64,000 nucleotides of DNA from CADCVQ01 sp038260305 (GTDB taxonomy: Bacteria; Actinomycetota; Thermoleophilia; Solirubrobacterales; Solirubrobacteraceae): the NCBI GenBank assembly GCA_038260305.1, contig JBBSNY010000020.1, forward strand, positions 10,378 through 74,377, in the 5' to 3' direction. Positions 43,620-53,600 of the stretch are shown here, piece by piece (the stretch's first letter is position 1; the number at the start of each line of letters is the position of its first letter). The translations under genes and the position numbers were made by a program. Under the pieces are notes generated by a model, which searched no databases, was not told where the DNA came from, and saw nothing but the letters and a program-made list of their open reading frames with translations.

Positions 43620-44093
43620 TCAGGCGTTGCGGGGAGCGACGACGAGGTGGCGGTTCGGCTCGTCACCCTCGGAGTACGTCTCGACGTCGCCATGGTCGCG
43701 CAGGTACTCGTGCACGATCCGGCGCTCGCTCGCGCTCATCGCGTCAAGTGCGACGGGGCGCCCTGTCCGCAGCGCGTCGTCGACCGCGTGTTCGGCCTGG
43801 CGCTGGAGCATCACCTCCCGACGCTCGCGATAGCCCTCGGCGTCGATGACGATCCGACGGCCGTCGGTGCCCCCGCGCGAGCCCGCGACCCGCTGGGCGA
43901 GATGCTGGACGGCGTCGATCGTCTGGCCGTGACGGCCGATGAAGAGGCCGAGGTCGTCACCGTGGACCGTGCCGGTGAGCACCTCGCCGTCGTCCTCCAC
44001 ATCGACGGTAGCGTCGAGACCGAGGCCACGGACGACCTCCTCGAGCAACTCCTCGACGGCATCGATCGGCTCCAGCTCGTCGTCTTCGCTCAT
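43620..44093 (-). CDS. jag: Jag/KhpB-type RNA-binding protein
   Basis: A 157-residue protein with an N-terminal acidic region, a type II KH domain (LGLFIGRHGQTIDAVQHL, with the GxxG replaced as GRHG) and an R3H domain (about 95-150: MSASERRIVHEYLRDH). Jag/KhpB binds RNA with KhpA and influences cell division in other Gram-positives. It follows yidC with a 4-base overlap, the normal order in this locus. Confidence 0.93.
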   Translation of the reverse strand: MSEDDELEPIDAVEELLEEVVRGLGLDATVDVEDDGEVLTGTVHGDDLGLFIGRHGQTIDAVQHLAQRVAGSRGGTDGRRIVIDAEGYRERREVMLQRQAEHAVDDALRTGRPVALDAMSASERRIVHEYLRDHGDVETYSEGDEPNRHLVVAPRNA

Positions 44094-45304
44094 CGGCGCC
44101 TTCCCGAACGCTTCTTCTTCTTGCGTGGGGGCGGGGGCGGCGGGCCGTCGCGCGTCGGCTTCGCCGACGCGGTCGTGGCGCTGGCTTCCGAGGACTTCGA
44201 CGACCGCGCCCGGCCGCCGCCGGACTTCGCCGCTGCACCCGACTTCCCGGCCGTGCCCGTCTTCGCGCCGGCGCTCGATTTTGCCGCTGCACCCGCCTTT
44301 GCGGCCGTGCCCGCCTTCGCGGCGGTGCCTGACTTCGCGGTGCTCGGCGCGGGCGAGCGGCGCTTCGCCGCCGCAGTCTTCGATGAAGCGCTGCTGCGCG
44401 CGCCCTTCACCGCGGGCTCCGCAGGCGGCTCGTCGGCGGGCTTCGACTTCGCGCCGGCAGCGGCCGAGAGCCGCGCCATGAAGCCGCCGCCGCCCGCGAC
44501 CGCTCCGCCGCCGGGAATCCCGGCGAGCGCCGGTTCGCCCTTGGGCAGCGAGATCGGGCCCATCCGTCGCCGCAGCACGTAGCCCTGCGTGACCGTCCAG
44601 AGGTTCGTCGTGATCCAGTAGACGATGAGCCCGGACGGGAAGCGGATGATGAAGATCAGGAAGACGAACGGCAGCGCGTACATGAGCAGACGCTGGTTGC
44701 GGTCCGCGGTCGACGGCGTGAGGATGCTCGACAGCAGCTGTGATCCGACGTACAGGACGATCAGCACGCCGAGGACCCAGCCGGTCGCCTTGTCCGTCAG
44801 GTCCGGGATGAACAGGAACTGCTCGTTGCCCGTCGATCCTTCCAGCGTGCCGCAGGGCGGCAGCTTGCCCGCGACGAGGTGCGTCGCGCCGGCGACCCCG
44901 CCGCAGATCTCGCGCCGCAGGTCGCTCTGCAGCGTGTAGAAGAGACCGATGAAGAACGGCATCTGCGCGACGAGCGGCAGGCACGAGGCGAACGGGTTGA
45001 TCTTGTTCTCCGCGTAGAACTTCATGACCTCCTGCTGCTGGCGCTGCTTGTCGTCCTTGTACTTCGCCTGCAGCGCCTTGAGCTCCGGTGCCACGCGCAC
45101 CATCGCCTGCATCGACTTGAACTGCTTCACGGTCAGCGGCGCCAGGCAGGCCCGCACGCAGATCGTCAACAGGACGATCGACATGCCCCAGCCGACGCCG
45201 ATCGAGTCGTGGAAGAAGATCAGGATCGGCTTCAGCAGCGCGACCATCCACTCCACGGGCGCGATGTAGGCCGGGGGGAGGACGGTGAGGGCGGAGGAGA
45301 TCAT
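44090..45304 (-). CDS. yidC: Membrane protein insertase YidC/Oxa1
   Basis: A 404-residue insertase. The conserved core (about 15-285) has five membrane segments: MVALLKPILIFFHDSIGVGW, the hydrophilic hairpin loop with PELKALQAKYKDDKQ, LPLVAQMPFFIGLF, VLIVLYVGSQLL and FVFLIFIIRFPSGLIVYW. No large periplasmic domain, as in Gram-positive enzymes. After about 300 comes an unusual basic low-complexity tail with about ten AKxG-like repeats (AAKAGTAAKAGAAAK) ending PPPPPPRKKKKRSGRRR, probably for ribosome contact. Overlaps yidD and jag by 4 bases each. Confidence 0.93.
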   Translation of the reverse strand: MISSALTVLPPAYIAPVEWMVALLKPILIFFHDSIGVGWGMSIVLLTICVRACLAPLTVKQFKSMQAMVRVAPELKALQAKYKDDKQRQQQEVMKFYAENKINPFASCLPLVAQMPFFIGLFYTLQSDLRREICGGVAGATHLVAGKLPPCGTLEGSTGNEQFLFIPDLTDKATGWVLGVLIVLYVGSQLLSSILTPSTADRNQRLLMYALPFVFLIFIIRFPSGLIVYWITTNLWTVTQGYVLRRRMGPISLPKGEPALAGIPGGGAVAGGGGFMARLSAAAGAKSKPADEPPAEPAVKGARSSASSKTAAAKRRSPAPSTAKSGTAAKAGTAAKAGAAAKSSAGAKTGTAGKSGAAAKSGGGRARSSKSSEASATTASAKPTRDGPPPPPPRKKKKRSGRRR

Positions 45305-45564
45305 GGGGTTGGGCCGGCCGAGCGGCGCGGCGCGAACAGACGCTGGGCTTCGACGGGGTCGTAGCCACCATGGCTGAACGGGTTGCAGCGCACGAGACGC
45401 CACGTCGCCAGCACCAGGCCGCGAAGTATGCCGAAGTCCCGCAGCGCCCGGACCGCGTACGCCGAGCACGTCGGCTCGTAGCGGCAGCGCCGCGGCAGCG
45501 CAGGCGAGATCACGCGCTGGTACAGCACGATCGGAGCCTGCATGATCCGCACGCCGGCCCTCAT
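45301..45564 (-). CDS. yidD: Membrane protein insertion factor YidD
   Basis: An 87-residue protein of the YidD (haemolytic) family: YQRVISPALPRRCRYEPTCSAYA and RCNPFSHGGYDPV are diagnostic, with the conserved cysteines. An amphipathic membrane-associated helix is at the N-terminus. It lies between rnpA and yidC, overlapping each by 4 bases. Confidence 0.95.
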   Translation of the reverse strand: MRAGVRIMQAPIVLYQRVISPALPRRCRYEPTCSAYAVRALRDFGILRGLVLATWRLVRCNPFSHGGYDPVEAQRLFAPRRSAGPTP

Positions 45565-45941
45565 GCCGGACCGACCTTCGCCAGCAGCTCGCGCAGCGCC
45601 GCTCGCACGCCCTCGAGCCCTTCACGCTCGGCGAGTTCGCGCGCGCTCGGGCGAGCGACGACGACGAGGTCGTATCCCGCGGGTACGAGCGCGGACTCCG
45701 CCGTGTAGGCCTCGCGCAGCAGACGCTTCACGCGATTGCGGTCGACCGCCCCGCCGACCTTGCGCGAGACGGACACACCGAGGCGTGCCTCGCCCTCGCC
45801 GCGCGGGAATGCGTGCAGGACGAAGTGGCGATTGCCGTGCGACCGCCCCTGGCGGTATGCGCGCTCGAACTCCGCGCTGCGCGACAGCCGGCCGCGCTTG
45901 GCGCGCGGCGCCGTCTGCGCTCGAAACAGGGGCTCGTCCAC
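45561..45941 (-). CDS. rnpA: Ribonuclease P protein component
   Basis: A 126-residue basic protein: RLSRSAEFERAYRQG, then the RNA-binding RNR motif in VDRNRVKRLLREAY, as in all RnpA. It assists the RNase P RNA in cutting tRNA 5' leaders. The GTG start at 45941 gives a normal length; an upstream extension in frame is not supported. It lies 38 bases after rpmH. Confidence 0.93.
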   Translation of the reverse strand: MDEPLFRAQTAPRAKRGRLSRSAEFERAYRQGRSHGNRHFVLHAFPRGEGEARLGVSVSRKVGGAVDRNRVKRLLREAYTAESALVPAGYDLVVVARPSARELAEREGLEGVRAALRELLAKVGPA

Positions 45942-45979
45942 CTGACTGAGCCTAGAGAGTCGGGAAGCGCGGGCCGGTG

Positions 45980-46114
45980 TCAGACGGTGAGGCGCTTGCG
46001 GCCCTTGGCACGACGACGCTTGAGCGTCTGGCGCCCGGCCTTCGTCTGCATGCGCTTGCGGAACCCGTGGCTGCGGGCTCGCTTGCGCTTCTTGGGCTGG
46101 TACGTGCGTTTCAT
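45980..46114 (-). CDS. rpmH: 50S ribosomal protein L34
   Basis: A 44-residue, extremely basic protein MKRTYQPKKRKRARSHGFRK..., universal L34 sequence with the QPKKRKR start. First gene of the leftward origin operon rpmH-rnpA-yidD-yidC-jag-x-rsmG. Divergent from dnaA across 209 bases. Confidence 0.97.
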   Translation of the reverse strand: MKRTYQPKKRKRARSHGFRKRMQTKAGRQTLKRRRAKGRKRLTV

Positions 46115-46323
46115 CTCGAAGGTGGCGCCGGAAGCGCGGCGGCAAGAGTACCGCACCCGGCCCCACCGCCCCTGGACGACGTTTTTCTCGCGTAGTGCAG
46201 GGTCCTTCCACAAGCGCGCGTGACGACACGAAGCGGCCCTCCCGACCGCTGGTATGTTCGACCTCCCGGCCGGATCGCGGGGCCCTTCGCCGTCCCTCGC
46301 AGCACGCACTCCCGAAGGAGTCG
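46115..46323. other. rpmH-dnaA intergenic region, possible origin part
   Basis: 209 bases holding the divergent promoters of rpmH and dnaA. Gene orientation changes here, as at many replication origins. I see no cluster of TTGTCCACA-type DnaA boxes; the nearest match is the partial TTCCACA at 46206-46212. GACGTTTTTCTCG (46178-46190) is the only AT-richer tract. Confidence 0.4.
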
Positions 46324-47694
46324 ATGACCCCCGGCCCGACCCCGCAGCTCGCCCATGACTGGGCTCAGGTCCGCAGCGAGCTGCGCCAAGCCGTCCCGGA
46401 TTCCACGTTCGAGATCTGGCTCGAGCCGCTGACCGTGCGGGCGCTGCTCGGCGACACGCTCGTCGTCGCGGCGCCCGACGAGATCCGTAGCTGGATCTGC
46501 GACCGCTTCACCCGCGTGCTGCAGACGTGTGCCGCCGCCGTCCTCGGCCCGCAGATCGTCGTCGACGTCGTCGCTCCCGACTCGCCGCTTGACATCCCGT
46601 CACCGCAGGCCCGCACGACCGCCGCTGGCGACACGGCCGAGGCGCCGCACGGCGGCGAGCCCGAGTTCCATCCCAAGCTCACGTTCGACCAGTTCGTCAT
46701 CGGCGACGGCAATCGCTTCGCGCACGCGGCCGCGCTCGCCGTCGCCGAGCTCCCCGGACAGACGTACAACCCGCTCTTTCTGTACGGCCCACCCGGGCTC
46801 GGCAAGACCCACCTCCTGCACGCGATCGGCAACTACATCCGTGAGCACGGCGGCGGTCTGCGCGTGCGCTGCACGACCGCCGAGCGCTTCACGAACGAGT
46901 TTGTCGCGGCGCTGCAGGCCCGCGACGTCGAGGACTTCAAGGCGCGCTTCCGCGACACCGACGTCCTGCTCATCGACGACGTCCAGTTCCTGCAGCGCAA
47001 GGCGAAGACCGAGGAGGAGTTCTTCCACACGTTCAACACGCTGTATGAGACGGGCAGCCAGCTCGTCCTCACGTGCGACCGGCTGCCCGCCGACATGGCC
47101 GCGCTCGAGGCGCGCCTGCTCGAGCGCTTCCAGGCCGGTCTCGTCGCGCAGATCTCACCGCCCGACCTCGCGACACGGCTGACGATCCTGCGCAAGCGCG
47201 TCCAGCTCGACGGCATCGAGCTCGACGACGAGGGCGCCCTCCACGTGATCGCCCACGCGATCACGACGAACCCGCGCGCGCTCGAGGGCGCCCTCATCCG
47301 CGTCGTCGCCTACCACTCGCTGACCGGCCGGGCGATCGACGTCGATCTCGCCGACGAGGTCCTCGCGGGGCTCTACCCGAACGCCCGGCCCCAACGCCAG
47401 CCGCTGACGATCGAGCGCGTGCTGGAGCTGACCTGCGAGGCGTTCTCGATCCCCCGCGAGGAGCTGCTCTCCAGCGCCCGCAGCGGGCGGGTCGCGTGGC
47501 CCCGCCAGGTCGCGATGTATCTCGCCCGCCGGCACACCGGCCAGACCCTCCCCGCGATCGGCCGAGAGTTCGGCGGACGCAACCACACGACGGTCATCTA
47601 CGCCTGTCGGCGTGCCGACGAGCGGCTTGCGTCCGACCCCGAGGCGAAGGCGCTCGTCGGTGCACTGGAGCGCCGCCTCGTCGACGGGGCATGA
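46324..47694 (+). CDS. dnaA: Chromosomal replication initiator DnaA
   Basis: A 456-residue initiator ATPase. Domain I at about 1-80 (TFEIWLEPLTVRAL), short linker, AAA+ domain from about 120 with Walker A GPPGLGKTH at about 155-163, Walker B LLIDDVQFL and the DnaA-specific initiator helix region; domain IV with the DnaA signature GGRNHTTVIYACRR near the C-terminus. The ATG at 46324 has GAAGGAG 4-5 bases upstream. Length is typical for the phylum apart from a short domain II. Confidence 0.97.
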   Translation: MTPGPTPQLAHDWAQVRSELRQAVPDSTFEIWLEPLTVRALLGDTLVVAAPDEIRSWICDRFTRVLQTCAAAVLGPQIVVDVVAPDSPLDIPSPQARTTAAGDTAEAPHGGEPEFHPKLTFDQFVIGDGNRFAHAAALAVAELPGQTYNPLFLYGPPGLGKTHLLHAIGNYIREHGGGLRVRCTTAERFTNEFVAALQARDVEDFKARFRDTDVLLIDDVQFLQRKAKTEEEFFHTFNTLYETGSQLVLTCDRLPADMAALEARLLERFQAGLVAQISPPDLATRLTILRKRVQLDGIELDDEGALHVIAHAITTNPRALEGALIRVVAYHSLTGRAIDVDLADEVLAGLYPNARPQRQPLTIERVLELTCEAFSIPREELLSSARSGRVAWPRQVAMYLARRHTGQTLPAIGREFGGRNHTTVIYACRRADERLASDPEAKALVGALERRLVDGA

Positions 47695-47835
47695 CGTGAC
47701 CGCGCGACTTGACACACTCTCCCCAACAGATCGCGCGCGCCATCGCGCCATCGCCCCGCATCCTCCGTGCTTCTTCCTCCTTCTGCACAGCTGCACAGGC
47801 CCTATGACCTCTATTAGACATTCGAGGTGTCCATC
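47695..47835. other. dnaA-dnaN intergenic region, possible origin part
   Basis: 141 bases. It includes a tandem repeat CTGCACAG x 2 (47783-47798), a near repeat CGCGCCAT x 2 (about 47739-47754), TTGACA at 47709 and TATTAG at about 47812. In most actinobacteria oriC is between dnaA and dnaN, but this interval is short and shows no standard DnaA boxes. GAGG at 47824-47827 is the dnaN ribosome-binding site. Confidence 0.4.
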
Positions 47836-48945
47836 GTGAAGTTCACGACCTCCTCAGCGGATCTGCTTGCGCAGCTCAGCGTGGTTTCCCGCGTCGCCTC
47901 GACGCGCAGCGCCGTCCAGGCGCTCTCCGGCGTCCAGCTCACGGCCGCCGACGGTGCGGCCGAGTTGCGCGCCACCGACATGGACGTCGGCCTGCGCGTC
48001 CCGCTCGAGGCGACCGTGGAGCGGGACGGCACCGTCGTGCTGCCGGCGCGTCTGCTGCTCGACATCGCCCGCTCGCTGCCCGGGGGCGATGCGTCGCTCG
48101 AGCTGCGCCCGACCGAGCAGGACGTCGAGATCCTGTCGGGGTCGGCGACGTTCCACATCCGCACGCTGCGCGCGGAGGACTTCCCGCCGCTGCCCGAGCC
48201 CGGCGGCGACACCGTCGTCCAGGTGCCGGCGGCCGCGTTCGTCGAGACGATCAACCGCGTCGCCCGGTCCGCCTCGCGCGACGAGACGCGGCCGATCCTG
48301 ACAGGCATCCTCGTGTCGGCCACGGGCGCCGAGCTGCGGATGGTTGCGACGGACTCCTACCGCCTCAGCGTCAAGGAGACCCAGCTCGAGGCGCCGCTGG
48401 ACGGGAGCTTCGAGGCGACCGTACCGGCGCGGGCGCTGCAGGAACTCGCCCGCATCGCGCAGGCGGCCGACGCGGATGAGCTCAGCGTCTCGGTGCGCGC
48501 GAACCAGATCGTCTTCGAGGTCGGCGGCGACGTCCTCTCGTCGCGGCTCATCGATGGTCAGTTCCCGAACTATCGCCAGCTTCTGCCCGACGCGTTTGAA
48601 CACGAACTGACATTGGCATCGGGAGAACTGACAGAGGTCGTGCGGCGGATCAGCCTGATGGCCCAGAAGAACGCCCCACTGCGCCTGCACTTCAGCGAGG
48701 GCGAGCTGACGATCTCCGCGCAGACGCCCGACGTCGGCGAGGCGAGCCAGACGCTGCCGGTGCCGTTCGCGGGCGAATCGTTCGACATCGGCTTCAACCC
48801 GGAGTACCTGCGCGACGGCCTCGAGAGCTCGGAGGGCGGCGACCTCGTGCTCAAGCTCATCAGCCCGCTGCGGCCGGGCTTGATCGAATCCGCCGACGGC
48901 AGCGGCTTCCTGTACCTGATCATGCCGATCCGCCTGAACGCCTAG
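47836..48945 (+). CDS. dnaN: DNA polymerase III sliding clamp (beta subunit)
   Basis: A 369-residue clamp with three beta-clamp domains; KFTTSSADLLAQLSVVSRV, SRDETRPILTGIL and the C-terminal YLIMPIRLNA are family signatures. It encircles DNA and tethers polymerases. The GTG at 47836 is chosen because GAGG lies 8 bases before it and the protein then starts (M)KFTT like other DnaN; another GTG three codons upstream overlaps that site. Confidence 0.96.
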   Translation: MKFTTSSADLLAQLSVVSRVASTRSAVQALSGVQLTAADGAAELRATDMDVGLRVPLEATVERDGTVVLPARLLLDIARSLPGGDASLELRPTEQDVEILSGSATFHIRTLRAEDFPPLPEPGGDTVVQVPAAAFVETINRVARSASRDETRPILTGILVSATGAELRMVATDSYRLSVKETQLEAPLDGSFEATVPARALQELARIAQAADADELSVSVRANQIVFEVGGDVLSSRLIDGQFPNYRQLLPDAFEHELTLASGELTEVVRRISLMAQKNAPLRLHFSEGELTISAQTPDVGEASQTLPVPFAGESFDIGFNPEYLRDGLESSEGGDLVLKLISPLRPGLIESADGSGFLYLIMPIRLNA

Positions 48946-48969
48946 TTCGGCGGGCCGGCCGGCGCGAGC

Positions 48970-50073
48970 ATGATCGCGACCCGCCTGCGCCTGCGGGACT
49001 TTCGCAGCTACGAGAGCGCCGACATCGCGCTCGGCGCGGGCCTGACGGTCGTCCACGGCCGCAACGGCGCCGGCAAGACGAACCTGCTCGAGGCGCTGTA
49101 CTTCGGCTGCACGGGGCGCTCCTGCCGCACGTCCAACGAGCGCGAGATCGTGCGCTTCGAAGCGGCCGTCGTGCGCGTCGAGGTCGATCTGCGCGACGAC
49201 GAGGGGCGCGAGCACACCCTGACCGTGGGCTTCGCGCCGGGCGAGGCGAAGCGCATCCAGGCCGACGGCGTCACCGTCGAGCGCATCGACGTCCAGGCGC
49301 GGCCGTTGATCTGCGTCTTCCTGCCGGACCGCCTCGAGCTCGTCAAGGGCCCGCCGGCGCTGCGCCGCTCGCATGTCGACCAGGTCGTTGCCGCGACGTG
49401 GCCGGGGCGCTCGGAGACGCGACGGGCCTACGGACAGGCGCTCGCGCAGCGAAACGCCCTGCTGACGCGGATCCGCAGCGGGCGCGCCTCGACGAGCTCG
49501 CTGCCGGCGTGGGACGCCGAGCTCGCGCGGCATGGCATCGCCCTGCGCGACAACCGTGCCGCGGCGATCGAGCTGCTGTCGGGGCGCTTCGCGGCGCTCG
49601 CGGCGGCGCTCGGCCTCGGCGGCGACGGCGAGCTGCGCTATCGGCCGCGTTCGCACGCCTCCGACGAGGCGGAGCTGGCCGCCGAGCTCGCCGCGCACAC
49701 CGCGTCGGACCTCGAGCGCGGCTTCACCGGCCACGGGCCGCACCGCGACGACCTCGGGCTGCTGCGCAACGGTCGCGAGCTGCGCGCCTACGGCTCGCAG
49801 GGCGAGCAGCGCCTCGCGCTGCTCGCGCTGCTGCTCGCCGAGCGCGAGGCGCTGGCATCGACGCGCCATGCCGTGCCGCTGATGCTGCTCGACGACGTGA
49901 TGAGCGAGCTTGACCCGGAGCGCCGCGCGATGCTGGCCGGGATGCTCGGCGGGGAGGGGCAGAGCGTCATCACGACGACCGACCTCGCGCACGTGCCGGG
50001 CGCCGAGGCGGCCTCCGTCGCGCGCCTGCAGGTGCGCGACGGCGCGATCGTCCAGGACGCCGTCGCCGCATGA
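48970..50073 (+). CDS. recF: DNA replication and repair protein RecF
   Basis: A 367-residue SMC-like ATPase. RLRLRDFRSYESADI begins the protein, Walker A GRNGAGKTN is at 30-38, and the C-terminal LRAYGSQGEQRLALLALLLAE (signature) and LLLDDVMSELD (Walker B) are present. It helps load RecA at gaps. ATG 24 bases after dnaN; stop overlaps dciA by 4 bases. Confidence 0.95.
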   Translation: MIATRLRLRDFRSYESADIALGAGLTVVHGRNGAGKTNLLEALYFGCTGRSCRTSNEREIVRFEAAVVRVEVDLRDDEGREHTLTVGFAPGEAKRIQADGVTVERIDVQARPLICVFLPDRLELVKGPPALRRSHVDQVVAATWPGRSETRRAYGQALAQRNALLTRIRSGRASTSSLPAWDAELARHGIALRDNRAAAIELLSGRFAALAAALGLGGDGELRYRPRSHASDEAELAAELAAHTASDLERGFTGHGPHRDDLGLLRNGRELRAYGSQGEQRLALLALLLAEREALASTRHAVPLMLLDDVMSELDPERRAMLAGMLGGEGQSVITTTDLAHVPGAEAASVARLQVRDGAIVQDAVAA

Positions 50074-50387
50074 GGCGGCGGGCCCCGCGACCGTTGAGCG
50101 AGGCGATCGGCGCGCTCACGACGCGGCTCGCGCCGGCGACGCTGCTCGGCGAGGTGCAGCGCGTCTGGGAGCAGGCCGCCGGCCCGACCCTCGCGGCGCA
50201 GGCGGCTCCCGTCTCCGAGCGCGCCGGAACGGTCACCCTGCGCTGCTCGTCGGCGCAGTGGATGCAGGAGATCGACCTCATGGGACCGCAGCTCGTGGAG
50301 CAGCTCAACGACCGCATCGCAGGTGATCGCGTGAGCGCGATCCGGGTCACGATGGCCGGCCGCCGGACGCCTCGCGACGAGCGCTGA
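50070..50387 (+). CDS. dciA: DUF721 protein, DciA-like helicase loader
   Basis: A 105-residue protein of the DUF721/DciA family: VWEQAAGPTLAAQAAPVSERAGTVTL then SSAQWMQEIDLMGPQLVEQLN. DciA is the ancestral loader or regulator of the DnaB helicase and is standard between recF and gyrB in actinobacteria. Coupled to recF by an ATGA overlap. Confidence 0.88.
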   Translation: MRRRAPRPLSEAIGALTTRLAPATLLGEVQRVWEQAAGPTLAAQAAPVSERAGTVTLRCSSAQWMQEIDLMGPQLVEQLNDRIAGDRVSAIRVTMAGRRTPRDER

Positions 50388-50659
50388 GCGAGTCGCCTGG
50401 GGCGCGTCGAGCGGCGCATCGACCGCCCGCCGGAGCGGCCGCCGCGCGCGGTCGCGTTCGCTCACCGCCCGACACCGGCACGCGCTCCGCTCCGGGCATC
50501 GGTGCTGCGCCAAAGAAGTCGCTGTTTTGCAGCACTTTCGTAACGCTTTCGGGCCTGGGTTATGTACCCACCTGTGCTATCATTACGCGCAGATGCAGGA
50601 CCCGGCCCCGGCCCGTCGGAGAGACGCGGACCCGGGGCTTCTTCACGTTCGGAGGATCA
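50388..50659 (+). promoter_or_regulatory. dciA-gyrB intergenic region with gyrB promoter
   Basis: 272 bases without a gene. GTGCTGC (50502-50508) and GCAGCAC (50529-50535) can pair and may end the dnaN-recF-dciA transcript. TGCTATCAT (50575-50583) is a good extended -10 (TGnTATCAT), the probable gyrB promoter. GGGTTATGTACCC (50557-50569) just before it is a short palindrome that could bind a regulator. GGAGG (50651-50655) is the ribosome-binding site, so gyrB has a leader of about 70 bases. Confidence 0.55.
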
Positions 50660-53600
50660 GTGGCGAAGGACGACGGCAAGTTCGACGGGCGCACCGGCGA
50701 CGAGACGTACGACGAGCAGGACATCACCGTCCTCGAGGGGCTCGAGGCGGTCCGCAAGCGACCCGGCATGTACATCGGGTCGACGGGTGTGCGCGGTCTG
50801 CATCACCTCGTCTACGAGGTCGTCGACAACTCCGTCGACGAGGCCCTCGCCGGCCACTGCACGCGGGTCGACGTCACGATCCACCCCGACAACTCCGTCA
50901 CGGTCGACGACGACGGGCGCGGCATCCCCGTCGGGATCATGGCCAAGGAGCAGCGCCCGGCCGTCGAGGTCGTGCTGACCGTCCTGCATGCCGGCGGCAA
51001 GTTCGGCGACGGCGGCGGCTACAAGGTCTCCGGCGGCCTGCATGGCGTCGGCTTGTCGGTCGTCAACGCGCTGTCGGAGCTGCTGGAGATCGAGATCGGT
51101 CGCGACGGCCATGTCTGGCGCCAGGAGTACCAGCGCGGCGCCCCGCAGGCTCCGCTCGCCAAGGGCGAGGCGTCGTCGCACCACGGCACCTCGATCAAGT
51201 TCCGTCCCGACGCCGAGGTCTTCGAGACGACCGAGCTCGACTTCGCGACGCTGGAGCAGCGCTTACGCGAGACAGCCTTCCTGACGCGCGGCCTCGCGAT
51301 CTCGATCACCGACGAGCGCGGCGAGGGGGCGAAGGCTGAATTCCGCTACGACGGCGGGATCGAGGACTTCGTGCGCTACCTGAACAAGAACAAGGAGGCG
51401 ATCGGCCGCAAGGTCGTCTACTTCCAGGGCGAGAACGAGCGCGAGGGCGCCGTCGAGATCGCGATGCAGTGGAACACGACCTACCAGGAGGGCGTGTTCT
51501 CGTTCGCCAACAACATCAACACGCACGAGGGCGGCTCGCACATGTCCGGCTTCCGCTCGGCGCTGACGCGGACGCTGAACCGCTACGCCCGCGAGAAGGG
51601 CATGCTGCGCGAGAAGGACGAGAACCTCACCGGCGAGGACGTGCGCGAGGGCCTGACCGCGATCATCTCCGTGAAGCTCTCCGACCCGCAGTTCGAGGGC
51701 CAGACGAAGACGAAGCTCGGCAACCCGGGCATGGAGGGCTTCGTCGCCTCCGTCGTGAACTCGAGCCTTGCCGAGTTCCTCGAGGAGAACCCGAAGGAGG
51801 GCAACGCGATCGTGCGCAAGGCGGTGTCGGCCGCCCAGGCGCGGGTCGCCGCCCGCCAGGCGCGCGACACGACACGGCGCAAGTCCGCCCTCGAGAACTC
51901 GACGCTGCCGGGCAAGCTCGCCGACTGCTCGGTCAAGGATCCGTCGCTGGCCGAGATCTTCATCGTCGAGGGCGACTCCGCCGGCGGCTCGGCGAAGCAG
52001 GGGCGCGACCGCAACACGCAGGCCGTGCTGCCGCTGCGCGGCAAGATCCTCAATGTCGAGAAGAGCCGCATCGACAAGGTCCTCAAGAACCTCGAGATCC
52101 AGGCGCTGATCACGGCGATCGGGACGGGCGTTCGCGAGGAGTTCGACATCGAGAAGGCGCGCTACCACAAGATCATTCTCATGAGCGTCGACGGCGACGA
52201 GCATGTCCTCGTCCGTGACCGCGAGGGGCGGACCCGGCTCACCCGCGTCGCCGAGTACATCGATCCGTGGGTCGACCACGCGCCCGTGTCCGGGCCGCAG
52301 GAGTACCGCAAAGTCCTGGCCGGTCAGCCGGGCGAGCTCGGCGAGGTGCTGTGCGTCGGCCGCGACGACCACGAGGTCCGCTTCCGTCCCATCAAGGCGG
52401 TCATCCGCCACGAGACCGACGAGGACCTGTTCGAGGTGACGACGCAGTACGGCCGCTCGACGCGGGTCACGGGGAATCATTCGCTGTACGTGCTGGACGA
52501 CGGCGCGCTGCGCAAGAAGCGCGGCGACGCGCTGGCCGTCGGCGACCGGATCGCGGCGCCGCGCAGGGTGCGGCTGCCGGAGGTCGCCCCTAGCCGGATC
52601 GACCTCATGCGCGAGCTGTGGCGCATCCCGGCCGCGGCTCGTGAGGTGTGGGCGCGCGGCGCCGCCGTCGAGGCTTGGGGCCGCTGGAAGGTGCGGGCGG
52701 AGTACGCGGACAACAGCGAGATGACCGCGCCGCGCGTGGACATCCCGGCGGCGGTGCGCGCCGAGCTCGCGGCGCTGCGACGCGTGAGTGGCTTGGCCAA
52801 CAAGGCGCTCTGCGAGCTGGTCGGGATCAAGCAGCCCGTGACGTTCTACGCGTGGGAGAAGGGCACGTCGCGACCAACGCTGCCGAACTTCGCGGCGTAC
52901 GCGGAGGCGGTCGGGGCGGATGTCGGCACGGTGCTCGGGCGCGTGCAGATCGTCGCGAGCCGGCTCGACCACGTGTGGGCGACGCAGTACCGCGCGTCCC
53001 CTGCCAATCGGGTTAGGCCCTATGTGCGGCTGGCGGATCTCAGCGCCGACGACCTCGAGTTCTTCGAGGATCGCGACGATGTCGAGCTGACGCCCGAGCA
53101 CTACGCCAGCGATCCGGTGAAGCGCTACATCGAGGTCGACGACGCGCTCATGACCCTGCTCGGCTTCTACCTGGCCGAGGGCTCGGGCAACCCGCGCGCG
53201 GGCATCCGCTTCGCGATCGGCAGCGGCAACGCCCACTTCGTGCCCGAGATCCGCCGCGCCGCGTTGTGCGTGTTCGGGCGCATCGCGAGCCAGTACCAGT
53301 CGGAAACGCGCATCGACGAGTTGCGCATCAACAACCGCGTCGCGGCGCTGGCCTGGTGTCACCTGTTCGGCTTCGATGGCGTGACCGCCATCACGAAGCG
53401 CATCCCGGGGCTGATCTTCGAGGTTGACGAGGAGCTAAGGTCAGCGTTCCTGCGTGGCTATCTCGCCGGCGATGGTTGCTGCACCACCGGGACGGTGTTC
53501 TGGGCGACCTCGTCGCGAGACATCGCGAGCGGCCTCAGCATGCTCCTCGGGAGCTACGGGGTTGTTGCATCGATCGCAACCGCTCCGCCGCGCGGAGAGC

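Noticed and set aside
46204..46212. DnaA box near dnaA
   Set aside because: Only a single partial match (TTCCACA); no cluster, so not called.
47854..49992. 712-codon minus-strand frame across dnaN and recF
   Set aside because: Antisense shadow; composition is Arg/Ala/Leu low complexity and both plus-strand genes are unmistakable.
51263..53362. 699-codon minus-strand frame inside gyrB
   Set aside because: Antisense shadow of gyrB and its intein.
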